Assembly (NCBI GenBank): GCA_040387195.1
Contig: JAZKEF010000011.1
Location: 1 to 64,000 of the forward strand
Reading direction: 5' to 3'
Origin: UKL13-3 sp040387195
Lineage (GTDB): Bacteria; Bacteroidota; Bacteroidia; UKL13-3
Length of the DNA: 64,000 bases
Shown: one piece after another, positions 43,101-51,866 of the stretch
Layout of the letters: each line of letters opens with the position of its first letter
Position numbering within the stretch: the stretch's first letter is position 1
The notes under the pieces: model-generated
Seen by the model: only the letters and a program-made list of their open reading frames with translations
Databases searched by the model: none
Told to the model about the DNA's origin: nothing
Made by a program: the position numbers and the translations under genes

Positions 43101-45126
43101 TGGAATCGGTGGCAACAAGTTTTACCCTGTATGTTCCGGGGTACTTGTAAACATGCGTGGGAGAAGCCTGTGTGGAAGTAGCACCACTATCATTAAAATC
43201 CCAGTAGAATTTATTGATACCATTGTTTAATCCGGTAAGGTTTGTGAACTTAACGGTGTCGGTTGCACAGGTGTCAATTTTAAAAGAGAAATCCGTTTTA
43301 GGTCCGCTCACATGAATGTAAAGGAGTTTGATTACTTCCGTGAGACATCGGTTGCGCAATACCCATGCTCTCACATTAAACCATCCTGTATCCGGCATCA
43401 TAATCAAAGGGTTTAATCCTTTTGCCGATGTTGAAGCTTTGTCGTTGTAAACTGTCCAATAAACGGTATCAGGTGTATAACCATCAAGCGATATATACTG
43501 AAATCTTACATTGCGGTCGCTGTAACATACTTCATACTTGTTGGCACTAAAATCAAAAAGCGTTTTTGGGCCTACAATAACGGTGTCGTATTCAATAACC
43601 TGACAACCCAGCACATTGCTGGCGGTGAGTTTAAATACATATACTCCGGGAGTAGAAAGTAAATGGTTGAAATTGGGAGAGGTTGAAACTGTAACACTGT
43701 TTAATTCCCATCTCCACGATGTGAGTGGTACAAGACTGGAATCGGCTACCCTGAATTCGATTGTTGCCGGAACACAGTTGCCTTTTCTATGTTGTGCAGT
43801 GATATGAATTTCGGGAGGTGAAACAAAAATGGTATGATTGGCGGTATCCTTACAACTTCCCCCTCTCGATACAATTAGCCGCACATCATATGTTCCTGCC
43901 TGCGTATAGGTTGTTGACGGGTTTGCATTTGTACTGCCCAATGTATTGTCAAAATTCCATGCCCACGAGTTGTAAGCTCCTGATGAGGCATCTGTAAAAT
44001 TAACAGTAGCAGGCACCGCACAAAAAGTATCCTGATCCGATACAAAATCGGCTACAGGCCGGTCCTCGAGTGTAATGGTTTTACGTATTGTATCAAAACA
44101 CCCGCCTGCATCGCGGGCAATAAGAGTGATCTGGTTTACTTTACTCACTAAGGTATAATTGGTATTGGTGGTAAAATAATCCTGTCCGCCATTCAGTTGC
44201 CACATATACACCACACCCGCTGATGGAGTTGTGGTATTGGTAAGGTTGATAAAAGCCGGAGCACACATGGTAGAAGGAGTACCGGTGAAGTTTGCATTCA
44301 GACTGGCTATTTGAGCGAACGCAGTAATTTTTTTCTTCTGCTTGCATCCTGATGAAGAAGTAATTTCCACTTCCACATCATACACTCCTGCAGTTCCGTA
44401 GGAGTGTGGGGGATTGGCAAGCGTTGAGGTTCCGCCATCACCGAAGGTCCACGCGTAGGTATAGGTACCCGGAACATTTGTTGTAGCCGTGAAGTTGACA
44501 GTTGCCGGCACTGTGCAGGATACATTTCCACTGGCCGTAAAATTAGGAACAAAGGGAGCGGTAACAACAATATAAGCAGGTTTGATGATGCTGTTCTCGC
44601 ACCCGTTTACATCCTTCACCGAAAGACTTACGGGATATGTGCCGGGCAAAACATATGTAGCGGGTGGATTTTTGGCCGTTCCGGTTTGGCCGTTTCCAAA
44701 GTCCCACGACCAGATGTTAACGGGAGCACTTCCGGGAGTAGAAGCATCCGTAAAATTAACTGTTAACGGAGCACAACCGACAAGGGGTGTGCCTGTAAAA
44801 TTCGCTATCGGATTTGCGTAAACCGTAATATAAGCAATTTGCGTTTTGGTATCAGTCACACTTCCATCGCCAACAGTGAGCACAACCGTATAAGTTCCCG
44901 GAACAATATACGTTGCAGATGGATTTTGTAAAATGGACGTATTGCTGTTTCCGAAACTCCACACATAACTTGTGATAGTTCCTGTTGATGTGCTTGTAAA
45001 CTGCACCGTTAAAGGGCTGCAGCCGGCTGTTTTATTGGCAGTAAAGTTTGCAACCGGTTGTGCAATACCCAAAAAAGTACTGCACACCAATGCCATTAAT
45101 GCAGGTATGTTGAAGGAGAATCTCAA
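40102..45126 (-). CDS. Giant PKD-repeat T9SS type B surface protein
   Basis: A 1674-residue exported protein. After a signal peptide (to LGIAQP) come roughly a dozen or more PKD domains of about 85 residues, recognised by repeats such as PLTVQFTSTSTGTITSYVWS, PATYIVPGTY and SWDFGNGQTG. Residues about 1250-1560 look like fibronectin type III-like modules (VELNWTPYNGFDLTKRYDIWRK, VKLEWHLAKHNRVFTYQIYR). The end is a CHU_C sorting domain (NVFTINQDGINDLFFV, IYNRWGQQVFETTNMHEGWDG). It is probably a filamentous adhesin displayed by T9SS. The repeats make it prone to assembly error. Confidence 0.92.
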   Translation of the reverse strand: MRFSFNIPALMALVCSTFLGIAQPVANFTANKTAGCSPLTVQFTSTSTGTITSYVWSFGNSNTSILQNPSATYIVPGTYTVVLTVGDGSVTDTKTQIAYITVYANPIANFTGTPLVGCAPLTVNFTDASTPGSAPVNIWSWDFGNGQTGTAKNPPATYVLPGTYPVSLSVKDVNGCENSIIKPAYIVVTAPFVPNFTASGNVSCTVPATVNFTATTNVPGTYTYAWTFGDGGTSTLANPPHSYGTAGVYDVEVEITSSSGCKQKKKITAFAQIASLNANFTGTPSTMCAPAFINLTNTTTPSAGVVYMWQLNGGQDYFTTNTNYTLVSKVNQITLIARDAGGCFDTIRKTITLEDRPVADFVSDQDTFCAVPATVNFTDASSGAYNSWAWNFDNTLGSTNANPSTTYTQAGTYDVRLIVSRGGSCKDTANHTIFVSPPEIHITAQHRKGNCVPATIEFRVADSSLVPLTSWRWELNSVTVSTSPNFNHLLSTPGVYVFKLTASNVLGCQVIEYDTVIVGPKTLFDFSANKYEVCYSDRNVRFQYISLDGYTPDTVYWTVYNDKASTSAKGLNPLIMMPDTGWFNVRAWVLRNRCLTEVIKLLYIHVSGPKTDFSFKIDTCATDTVKFTNLTGLNNGINKFYWDFNDSGATSTQASPTHVYKYPGTYRVKLVATDSTTGCKDSMYKDVRILFPPSVKFSPLDTSVCLGTTVKFVNLSKVDSSRSIVYTRFQLTDTRYDTLFVSNFVFNQPGLFGATLTIKDNLGCTYSLKDSATVKVYDGKAGFTMTPMVGCAPLMVTVNDTSKIENAIATRKWKWTPTDSTITTIAPATFLYASAAPIQNAGFTLRLTVTDIKGCMFTASKIITPGKPKAAFTVTSVKTCGRDSVTLQATVSNQTVFNPPSYKWFLPTGNVLTQNTKLIATGDTTYDIKLVLTDGLGCTDTLVQSVKVNTLPPVIGFTASPRYLPCYLTKTPINFNDTSKAGGSPIAKRVWDIGDGRGPIQTISPIYSAIYNRPGKFDVMLTVTDSVGCVSTATIPEFIEAGGPVGSYTFNPRKGCNPLDVTFDATSPNAAMFIWDHADGNVDTFTTVQHNYIYTREGVYYPRLTLVDSSLVCDYGLDVIDSIVVLPLPKPDFTVSRSIICKDNATLFTNTTPVHPSPIVGWKWLFGTGDSSIVHSPGNVTFDTAGLFTVWLQATDANGCVGSATKPDFVTVNDDTIPPATPFVKRATVINDESVWMEYIANTEADFDKYIIYSSNSQYNKSNILETDLTELGLTTLTTPYSYKMVAVDVCFNTSEFSETHTTVNLEASPAVNSVELNWTPYNGFDLTKRYDIWRKKTEETDFSFLIAVNGDSLHYSDTSVLCHQKYTYKINTVETDSLLQNSWSDTSGAEPVYEPLLPVPQNIRATVLNNRFVKLEWHLAKHNRVFTYQIYRAIDSGEAVFYKTFEPADTVLVDRDVNVHEHTYTYTTFVVDACGGRSEPSNIARSILLKVRMVGNDVLSHDPRLDWNPYSDWSAGINHYSLAYYNDSLAGFSLFARNAENELTQTHRYVNLTQEEYCYLVTAYNKADTSIISESNIACVSTAPRMYAPNVFTINQDGINDLFFVRGVFVAEFKLQIYNRWGQQVFETTNMHEGWDGTHNGKVCESDVYVYVAEGKGKHGESKSITGNVTLMR

Positions 45127-45334
45127 AGCCGCGCTAATATATAATTTTTAAGGTAAATATTTTTCTTAAAATTATCATAATGAACGGGTAAGATGCAAAG
45201 AGATTAGGGATGGAGACGCTTTAGCTGTTATCTCTAATGGTTTAAAGCAATTTTGTTCATGGACACTCTGACTGAGCAGAGTTTAAGTCGCGGCACTCCT
45301 TGCCAATAGCTAAAGGCCAACAGCCAACAGCACA

Positions 45335-47260
45335 TTACTTTAGAATAACTGTACCCCATTTTTCGGTGAGGGTGGAGCGAAGTTCAATGAGGTGTTGGTG
45401 CACGCGCATCAGGGCATCTATTGCTTCATCATTTTCGGCCTGGTTAAATGCATCCTGGTTATGACGAATCATCTTTTCAATGTTTTTCAACTTGAGTCGG
45501 CCCAATGCCGATTCCACATCATACTTATAGTTGGAGCCGGGTTGCTCTATAATGAGGTCGAATTTTTTTCCCCAGTTGGGACTAATCTCAAGGGAACTGC
45601 TTAGGATATCGGCTATCATCTTGCTCACCTTCGGGTCTTCATGGTTTACTAGGCTACTTAATTGAATGGATTCCGCCTCGAGTTGTTCTTGTATGAGGTG
45701 CACAATTTGAAGGATTACCGGACTTTCAATTTCCATTTCATCATCGGCAATCATGTGCAGAATATAATGTGCTACATTTTTGTAACCATCATATTCCTGA
45801 TTGGCATAACTTAATAAGGTACGCAACAAGTCTTTTTCCTGATGGTCGTGGTGCTGCACATCCAGCAGTTCGCGCAACTCTTCCTGGTAACCAATATTGG
45901 GCTCGGGCAACGCGGCAATATCAGCTTTAGCCTCACTTGCCATCTTGCTGCGCAAGATACGGTTGGATTCGGTAACGAGTAATTGTTCATCAACCTGTAA
46001 TAACCTTCCGGTTTCCTTGATAAAGCCCATGCGTTTAAAGGCATCGGGAATCTTGGTTATACTTTCAACTATTTCCCGAATGAGCTGAGCTTTTTTTACG
46101 GGGTCGTTACCCGCATCAGCCGCAAGCAAAGAAGTTTTAAAGAGGATGAAATCTTTTTTGTTTTCGTCCAGGAATTTAGCAAACCCTTCCGGGCCGGCTT
46201 TCTGACAATAGCTATCGGGGTCTTCTCCATCCGGAAAGGAAACTGTTTTTACATTCAGTCCCGCTTCCAGCAACATATCAATTCCCCTCAGTGAGGCTTT
46301 GATTCCTGCAGCATCTCCATCATACAATACGCAAACATCACTCGTAAAACGTTTGATCAGTTTGATTTGGTTTTCGGTAAGGGATGTGCCTGATGATGCC
46401 ACCACATTTTCAACACCAGCCTGGTGCATGCTGATAACGTCCGTGTAGCCCTCAACAAGGTATACAAAGCCTGTTTTGCTGATGGCATTCCGGCCATAAT
46501 ACAAACCATACAGCTCGTTGCTCTTATGGTAGAGTTCCGTTTCGGGAGAGTTTACGTACTTCGGACTTTTGGGGTCCTTCTTCAGGAAACGACCGGCAAA
46601 GGCAATGGGCTTTCCACTCAGGGAATGGATGGTAAACATTACCCGTCCGCGATAGGCATCATATTGTTTGCCTTGTTCACTTTCTTTTACGAGCCCTGCT
46701 TTTTTAAGCAGCTCTATATTGAATCCGTTTTTGAGGGCGGCATTGGTAAAGTGATCCCATGAATCCTTGCTGTAACCCAGTTTAAACTTTTCAATAGTTT
46801 CGGGTCTGAAGCCGCGTTCTTCAAAGTAGGAGAGACCGATATTTTTTCCTTCTTCGTCATGGAGCAATACTTCGGCAAAATACTTTTCAGCAAAGTTGTT
46901 GATGATCTGCAGCGACTCCCGCTCACTTTTGAGTTGTTTCTCGGCCTGCAGTTCCTCGCTGCTTATCTCACGCTCAGGCCATTCAATGCGGTACTTTTCT
47001 GCCAGAAATTTGAGTGCCTGAATATAATCCAGGTGCTCATACTCCATGATGAAATTAACAGAATTACCGGCCTTGCCGCAACCAAAACATTTATAAATGC
47101 CTTTTACGGGCGATACATTAAAGGAAGGGGTCTTTTCATTGTGAAAGGGACATAATCCCAGGAGACTCGATCCACGCTTTTTAAGCGAAATGTATTCGCC
47201 AACCACATCTTCAATATGTGCGGCATCAACTATTTCGTCTATTTTACTACGGGGAATCAT
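45335..47260 (-). CDS. dnaG: DNA primase
   Basis: Makes RNA primers for replication. The 641-residue protein has the CHC2 zinc domain (LCPFHNEKTPSFNVSP, YKCFGCGKAGNSVNFIME), the catalytic core, a TOPRIM domain with VYLVEGYTDVISMHQAG and LYDGDAAG, and a C-terminal helical region that should contact the DnaB helicase. It is monocistronic here, far from rpsU and rpoD, as is common in Bacteroidota. The downstream bases 45127-45334 contain no gene. Confidence 0.96.
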   Translation of the reverse strand: MIPRSKIDEIVDAAHIEDVVGEYISLKKRGSSLLGLCPFHNEKTPSFNVSPVKGIYKCFGCGKAGNSVNFIMEYEHLDYIQALKFLAEKYRIEWPEREISSEELQAEKQLKSERESLQIINNFAEKYFAEVLLHDEEGKNIGLSYFEERGFRPETIEKFKLGYSKDSWDHFTNAALKNGFNIELLKKAGLVKESEQGKQYDAYRGRVMFTIHSLSGKPIAFAGRFLKKDPKSPKYVNSPETELYHKSNELYGLYYGRNAISKTGFVYLVEGYTDVISMHQAGVENVVASSGTSLTENQIKLIKRFTSDVCVLYDGDAAGIKASLRGIDMLLEAGLNVKTVSFPDGEDPDSYCQKAGPEGFAKFLDENKKDFILFKTSLLAADAGNDPVKKAQLIREIVESITKIPDAFKRMGFIKETGRLLQVDEQLLVTESNRILRSKMASEAKADIAALPEPNIGYQEELRELLDVQHHDHQEKDLLRTLLSYANQEYDGYKNVAHYILHMIADDEMEIESPVILQIVHLIQEQLEAESIQLSSLVNHEDPKVSKMIADILSSSLEISPNWGKKFDLIIEQPGSNYKYDVESALGRLKLKNIEKMIRHNQDAFNQAENDEAIDALMRVHQHLIELRSTLTEKWGTVILK

Positions 47261-47847
47261 TTGTAAATTTAAGAGGGTAAAAGTATGGAATTTCGTGTGA
47301 AAAATTAGAATAATGAAGAACGAAATTCGAAAGAGGATGAAAATGCTTGTTACGATTTAGCAATGGTGCAGATGCGCATATTGGAATTCTTGTTAAATAA
47401 CCCAAGTGGTTTACATTGCTAGCAAAAATGGTATTTAATCCGGTCTAAATAAGCTCAAGGGATAATACGGCTACAATAACCACCCACACAATTAACCAAT
47501 TACATCATTAGCAGGTAACAAAATCAATCTATCGCACAAAGTACTTGCCTCGCAATAAAAAAATAATTTTATTTGCAGCCCGTTATCGGCCCGCTTTTAT
47601 TGAGGTTTGTGAGAATGGTCGGAGAAGTAGAGAGAAGTTGGAAGATAATAAATGGTCCTATAGCTCTCCCGATAGCTATCGGGAGGAAAAGCAACGGAGA
47701 AGTTGNNNNNNNNNNNNNNNNNNNNNNNNNNNNNNNNNNNNNNNNNNNNNNNNNNNNNNNNNNNNNNNNNNNNNNNNNNNNNNNNNNNNNNNNNNNNNNN
47801 NNNNNCTATCGGGAGGAAAAGCAACGGAGAAGTTGGAAGATAATAAT
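47261..47847 (+). other. Gene-free stretch with a repeat and a 100-base assembly gap
   Basis: No gene is seen. 47706-47805 is unknown sequence (100 N). The 30 bases before the gap (47676-47705) equal the 30 bases after it (47806-47835). 47641-47666 also resembles 47836-47860, including the first 13 bases of the tRNA (47654-47666). A perfect palindrome with core CCCGATAGCTATCGGG lies at 47666-47685. Any reading frame across the N run is an artefact. Confidence 0.8.
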
Positions 47848-47921
47848 GGTCCTATAGCTCAGCTGGATAGAGCAACGGTTTTCTAAACCGTAGGTCGCAG
47901 GTTCGAGTCCTGCTGGGACTA
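47848..47921 (+). tRNA. tRNA-Arg (TCT)
   Basis: A full cloverleaf: acceptor GGTCCTA with TGGGACT, D arm AGCTCAGCTGGATAGAGC, anticodon stem ACGGT/ACCGT with loop TTTCTAA (anticodon TCT, reads AGA) and T arm GCAGGTTCGAGTCCTGC. CCA is not encoded. A terminator-like hairpin follows at 47938. Confidence 0.95.
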
Positions 47922-47937
47922 CACAATTCAAAAATTT

Positions 47938-47983
47938 AAGCCTGTTTAACAGTATGTTAGGCAGGCTTTTTTGTTGCAACAAG
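47938..47983 (+). terminator. Terminator after tRNA-Arg (TCT)
   Basis: AAGCCTG pairs with CAGGCTT around an inner stem (CCTGTTTAAC...GTTAGGCAGG), followed by six T. Confidence 0.7.
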
Positions 47984-47999
47984 GTGGATGAGATGCACC

Positions 48000-48309
48000 A
48001 TGAAGCCATTTCATTCAAATAAGTAATTCAACCATTAGTCAGTCATTGAATTGTGTTTATAACTAAGTTGATAAATGGCCTATTTGACGTTTTTAAGATA
48101 TAAATGGCATCTTTTAAAGTTGACTGGTGATTTTGGTCCTAAAAGGTCATTTTCAGACCAATAAGTTAAGTTGTTTCAAAGTTTTACTATATACATAGAT
48201 TTTGATATAGGCTAGCATATTTTCTAAATGAGAACAAATGCACTGTGTAGCTTTGAGTTGTGCCAGTAGTTAATATGTAGATATTGATTATAACTCATAT
48301 ACAGCAATT
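48000..48309 (+). promoter_or_regulatory. Leader of the PorG-like gene
   Basis: No gene is seen. TAGCTTTG at 48248-48255 fits the Bacteroidota -7 box; the -33 element is not clear (ATTTTC near 48219). The start codon lies about 55 bases downstream of the -7 box. Confidence 0.4.
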
Positions 48310-49149
48310 ATGAAATTACGCATTACTCAACTCCTCGTTATTTGTACCCTGTTTGCATTTCCATACCGGAGTGCAGCTCAGAGTTTTGAGCTGGGTGCAT
48401 TGGCGGGTGGATCATATTATTATGGTGATATTGTAAATTACAGTTTTCAATCCGAGTCGATCAAGCCGTCATTTGGTGTTTATGGCCGTTACAATATCAC
48501 ACCTTCATTCTCAGTTAGGGCCAATTTAATGTACTGCCGTATTTTTGCAGCCGATTCAAACCTTGATGAAACGAATGATACCAGATGGCAAAAATCGAGA
48601 AACCTTGCTTTTTACTCGGATATATTTGAGGCATCGGGAGTGATGGAATACAATTTTATTGAAGATAACACCAATGGTGGTTATGTGCGCAACAGGTTTA
48701 TTCCTTATGTGTTTGGCGGAGTAGGAGTATTTTATTTTAACCCTAAAGCTATTCATCCCATTACGGGTGATCCGATAGCGCTTAGTCCGTTAAAATTGAA
48801 TGGAAGCTCATATTCTCCAATTGCTTTTGCAGTCCCTTTTGGTTTTGGGGTACGTTGTTATATCAATGGTAGCTGGCAGGTTGGATTGGAAATGGGGATT
48901 CGTTATACCTCAACTACCTATCTGGATGATATTAGCGGTGAATCAACCTATCCGGATGCAGAGTTACTGCCAAGTGATGATGCGCGTATCATGGCTTCCA
49001 GAAATAAAAACAGTATCAATTCCAATACACAGATGGTTTCCAATTATGAAGGTAAACCCAGAGGGAAAATAGACTACATAAATGACCTCTATTATATTTA
49101 CGGGGTTACAGTTTCTTATAAACTATCAAACGGTTTCGGCAAGTTTTAA
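48310..49149 (+). CDS. PorG-like outer-membrane beta-barrel (DUF6089)
   Basis: A 279-residue protein with a signal peptide (to SAAQ). LGALAGGSYYYGDI, FGVYGRYNITPSFSVRANLMY, FIPYVFGGVGVFYFNPKA and AVPFGFGVRCYINGSWQVGLEMGIRYT are alternating strands of a small barrel, and the YYYGD motif and layout match the DUF6089/PorG family. PorG is an outer-membrane component of the T9SS core in better-studied species. This protein could be that component or a paralogue; the window has no other T9SS core gene next to it. Confidence 0.8.
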   Translation: MKLRITQLLVICTLFAFPYRSAAQSFELGALAGGSYYYGDIVNYSFQSESIKPSFGVYGRYNITPSFSVRANLMYCRIFAADSNLDETNDTRWQKSRNLAFYSDIFEASGVMEYNFIEDNTNGGYVRNRFIPYVFGGVGVFYFNPKAIHPITGDPIALSPLKLNGSSYSPIAFAVPFGFGVRCYINGSWQVGLEMGIRYTSTTYLDDISGESTYPDAELLPSDDARIMASRNKNSINSNTQMVSNYEGKPRGKIDYINDLYYIYGVTVSYKLSNGFGKF

Positions 49150-49235
49150 TTGCCGGTTACATTTTCCAACACTTTCCAGGTCTATGCTCGGTACTTCTGC
49201 AACAGAAGTGTGATGTGAAGTTTTGCTGATTGATG

Positions 49236-50774
49236 CTAAGCAGCAACATTTTCCGACTTATCTACCGTAGCCAGTTGTTCCTGCACCTGACCATAAATGG
49301 TATCGTACCCTTTTTTCATCTGGTACATCATCACAGTATAAAAAACAGCCTTGTCAAAGTATTTGCGGTTAAAGAAGATGGTCCAAAAAATCAGGTTCCA
49401 GTAATATCGCCTGTCGCTATCGAGGATGCATACCAGGAAGAGCACACGTAAACCCACCCAGATATTGCTCATGCGGAAAGGGAAAGGAACTTTAACTGTT
49501 GATTTGGGGAAGTGATGGTGGCGGAAAAAATTCTTCATCCGCTCAAGGGAGTATTTCGGTTTGTAAACGTTGCCGATCACATCCAGAAAACCATCATACA
49601 ATTGTTCGATACCCATCACCGGGCGTATATTGGTTTCACCTTCCGAAAACGCAAAGTGTCTTACCAGCCTGTCTTCTTTTTTCATGCGGTCGAACAACTC
49701 AGTGCCCGGAGGGGCCTTGAGCACATTCACAATAGGCAGTGGTATACCACTCAGTTGAATGAAGCGCGATTGCAAATCAAAACTTTGTTTGGTATCGGTA
49801 TCAAAGCCAACAATAAATCCACCCGAAATAATGAATCCGGCTTCGTGGATGGCATGAATGGTTTCGAGCAGATTACGTTTAAGGTTTTGATTTTTATGGG
49901 CAACTTTTAAGCTGGCTTCATCAGGGGTTTCAATCCCAATAAATACGTGTCTGAATCCAGCATCCAGTAATAGCTGCATCAGTTCTTCATCATCAGCAAG
50001 GTTTACTGTGAGTTGGGTTGCAAATAAAAATCCGGGTTTATATTTTTTGCGCCATTCAATCAGTGCGGGCAATAATTCTGCCTTCAGTACTTTTTTGTTT
50101 CCTATGAGGTTATCATCGGCAAACAATACCAATTGCACATCGCGGTTAAGCCGGATCTCGTCCAGTTCGGCAATAATCTGTTCGGCACTTTTGAAGCGAG
50201 GTTTTCGTCCGAATAATGCTGTTACATCACAAAAATCGCACAGGTACGGACAACCTCTTGAGTATTGAATAATGGAGTAGAGGTATTTACTCATGTTCAC
50301 CAGCTCAAATTGTGGAACAGGAGTTTTGCTCACATCGGCAAAATCTTTTGATTGGTAAATGGGTTTTGCAGTACCTGCGGCAAGGTCATCTAAAAATGGA
50401 GGAAGGGTTATTTCTGCTTCATTCAAAATAAAATGATCGATACCATCAAACCGGTCGTGCTCATGCGTAAACAGTGGGCCACCGGCAACAATGATTGCGT
50501 TATTACGGTTACATTGTGCAACAATTTCGCGTACCGATTCTTCCTGCACATTCATGGCTGAAAGAAAAACATAATCAGCCCAGCGGATATCTTCATCCTT
50601 GAGGGGATTCACATTCAAATCTATCAGTTTGCGTTCCCATTCAACCGGCAACATAGAAGCAACCGTAAGCAAACCTAAAGGAGGGAAAGCGGCTTTTTTA
50701 CCAATTACTTTTGTAAAGTGTTTAAGTGCGTAAAACGTATCCGGCATTTCCGGATATACCATTAATATTTTCAT
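49236..50774 (-). CDS. B12-binding radical SAM protein (DUF4070 type)
   Basis: A 512-residue enzyme. The N-terminal B12-binding-like domain (about 1-140: ILMVYPEMPDTFYALKHF, LLTVASMLPVEWERKLIDLN) is followed by a radical SAM core with the 4Fe-4S motif CPYLCDFC near residue 175 and LFADDNLIGNKK. The C-terminal DUF4070-like region ends the protein. The reaction is not known; relatives include methyltransferases and hopanoid-modifying enzymes. It is transcribed alone on the minus strand. Confidence 0.88.
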   Translation of the reverse strand: MKILMVYPEMPDTFYALKHFTKVIGKKAAFPPLGLLTVASMLPVEWERKLIDLNVNPLKDEDIRWADYVFLSAMNVQEESVREIVAQCNRNNAIIVAGGPLFTHEHDRFDGIDHFILNEAEITLPPFLDDLAAGTAKPIYQSKDFADVSKTPVPQFELVNMSKYLYSIIQYSRGCPYLCDFCDVTALFGRKPRFKSAEQIIAELDEIRLNRDVQLVLFADDNLIGNKKVLKAELLPALIEWRKKYKPGFLFATQLTVNLADDEELMQLLLDAGFRHVFIGIETPDEASLKVAHKNQNLKRNLLETIHAIHEAGFIISGGFIVGFDTDTKQSFDLQSRFIQLSGIPLPIVNVLKAPPGTELFDRMKKEDRLVRHFAFSEGETNIRPVMGIEQLYDGFLDVIGNVYKPKYSLERMKNFFRHHHFPKSTVKVPFPFRMSNIWVGLRVLFLVCILDSDRRYYWNLIFWTIFFNRKYFDKAVFYTVMMYQMKKGYDTIYGQVQEQLATVDKSENVAA

Positions 50775-50964
50775 CAGGCTTAAAATAGCGAAACCAAGAT
50801 AATATCTTTTTTGTTTTTCGCGTATTAATTTTCTGTTTTCCTCAAAATACTACCGGAATGGCCTTACGGTGGCTTGAATGTGAGCATGGATAATAATGCT
50901 GTTCCTGTAAAATATTTCTGAATTTCAATATTTTTTATAAAATTTGAGTAAACCATAAACCATT

Positions 50965-51801
50965 ATGAAAAAGCACTTTACCCTACTTTTGTGTTCTATT
51001 GCATTCACAACTGCATTTGCGCAGTATGCAGTACGCAATCACAGTTTCGAAACCTGGATTCCCAACGGGGCTCATATGTGGCCCGATAAATGGGATGCTT
51101 ACGATTCTTCATCAACAGCTCAATTGGGATTGGTGGAACGAAGAACAGGCGGAGCCGATGGCAGTTATTCGGCTCGGTTAAATTGTTACCAGGATGGATC
51201 GTTTGTAACCGGTGCCTGGCTTGAAATGCAAGACACATTTCCATTTACACCCAAAGCCTTTTCGTTCGATTACATCATACCTCCGGGTTCTTCCTTTTTT
51301 TGTGCCCTCCGGATCAACCTGTATTTCTATGATTCTGTTGGTGATGTAATTGTTACACCCAGTTATAATATGACCACTCAATCCGCTACGTTTAAAAACT
51401 TTGTTCAACCTTTAACTTTTACCACCACCCCAAAATCATATGCGATGGATGTAAAGTTTCTGAACATCAATGGTGATTTAGCCGATTATGTTGTTGTTGA
51501 TAATATTCGTTTCCTGGCTACTTACACACCACCAACAAGCGGGGTAGCCGAAATGAACCAACATGCATTTTTATTGTATCCGAATCCATCAAACGGAAGT
51601 TTGTACTTCAGCAATTTGCCAACCGGAGCAAGCCGCTGGAAAATTACTGCAACAGACGGCCGTGAAATCAAACAAACGGTTACAGGAAGTCTGGATACAT
51701 TTTTGGATCTTACCGGTATTCCTGCAGGGATGTATATTGTTGAGTTGTTTGATGCCGAAGGTGTATTGCTCGACAGAAACCGTTTTTGCAAAGCAGAATA
51801 A
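50965..51801 (+). CDS. T9SS type A secreted protein, hypothetical
   Basis: A 278-residue exported protein: signal peptide (to TAFAQ), a beta-sandwich resembling a carbohydrate-binding module (VRNHSFETWIPNGAHMWPDKWD, then SFDYIIPPGSSFFCALRI), and a T9SS type A sorting domain (LLYPNPSNGSLYFSNLPTGA to IPAGMYIVELFDAEGVLL). The passenger has no catalytic residues I can identify. It is flanked by genes on the opposite strand, so it is probably a single-gene unit. Confidence 0.85.
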   Translation: MKKHFTLLLCSIAFTTAFAQYAVRNHSFETWIPNGAHMWPDKWDAYDSSSTAQLGLVERRTGGADGSYSARLNCYQDGSFVTGAWLEMQDTFPFTPKAFSFDYIIPPGSSFFCALRINLYFYDSVGDVIVTPSYNMTTQSATFKNFVQPLTFTTTPKSYAMDVKFLNINGDLADYVVVDNIRFLATYTPPTSGVAEMNQHAFLLYPNPSNGSLYFSNLPTGASRWKITATDGREIKQTVTGSLDTFLDLTGIPAGMYIVELFDAEGVLLDRNRFCKAE

Positions 51802-51820
51802 ATTTAGAAGTTGGGAGTTT

Positions 51821-51866
51821 AGAGGAAGGAAGTTGGACTGATAGATTCAACTTCCTTCTTTTATAT
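51821..51866 (+). terminator. Convergent terminator between the T9SS protein and the hydrolase
   Basis: AGGAAGGAAGTTG pairs with CAACTTCCTTCTT and a T-rich tail follows on the + strand. It overlaps the last bases of the minus-strand hydrolase gene. Confidence 0.65.

Noticed and set aside
35946..45327. Exact 23-bp repeat at 35946-35968 and 45305-45327
   Set aside because: Low-complexity AGCCAA-type sequence in two intergenic gaps; no structure or gene association to support a function.
47545..47886. Open frames running across 47706-47805
   Set aside because: They are open only because unknown bases (N) contain no stop codons; the sequence is a repeat next to a tRNA.
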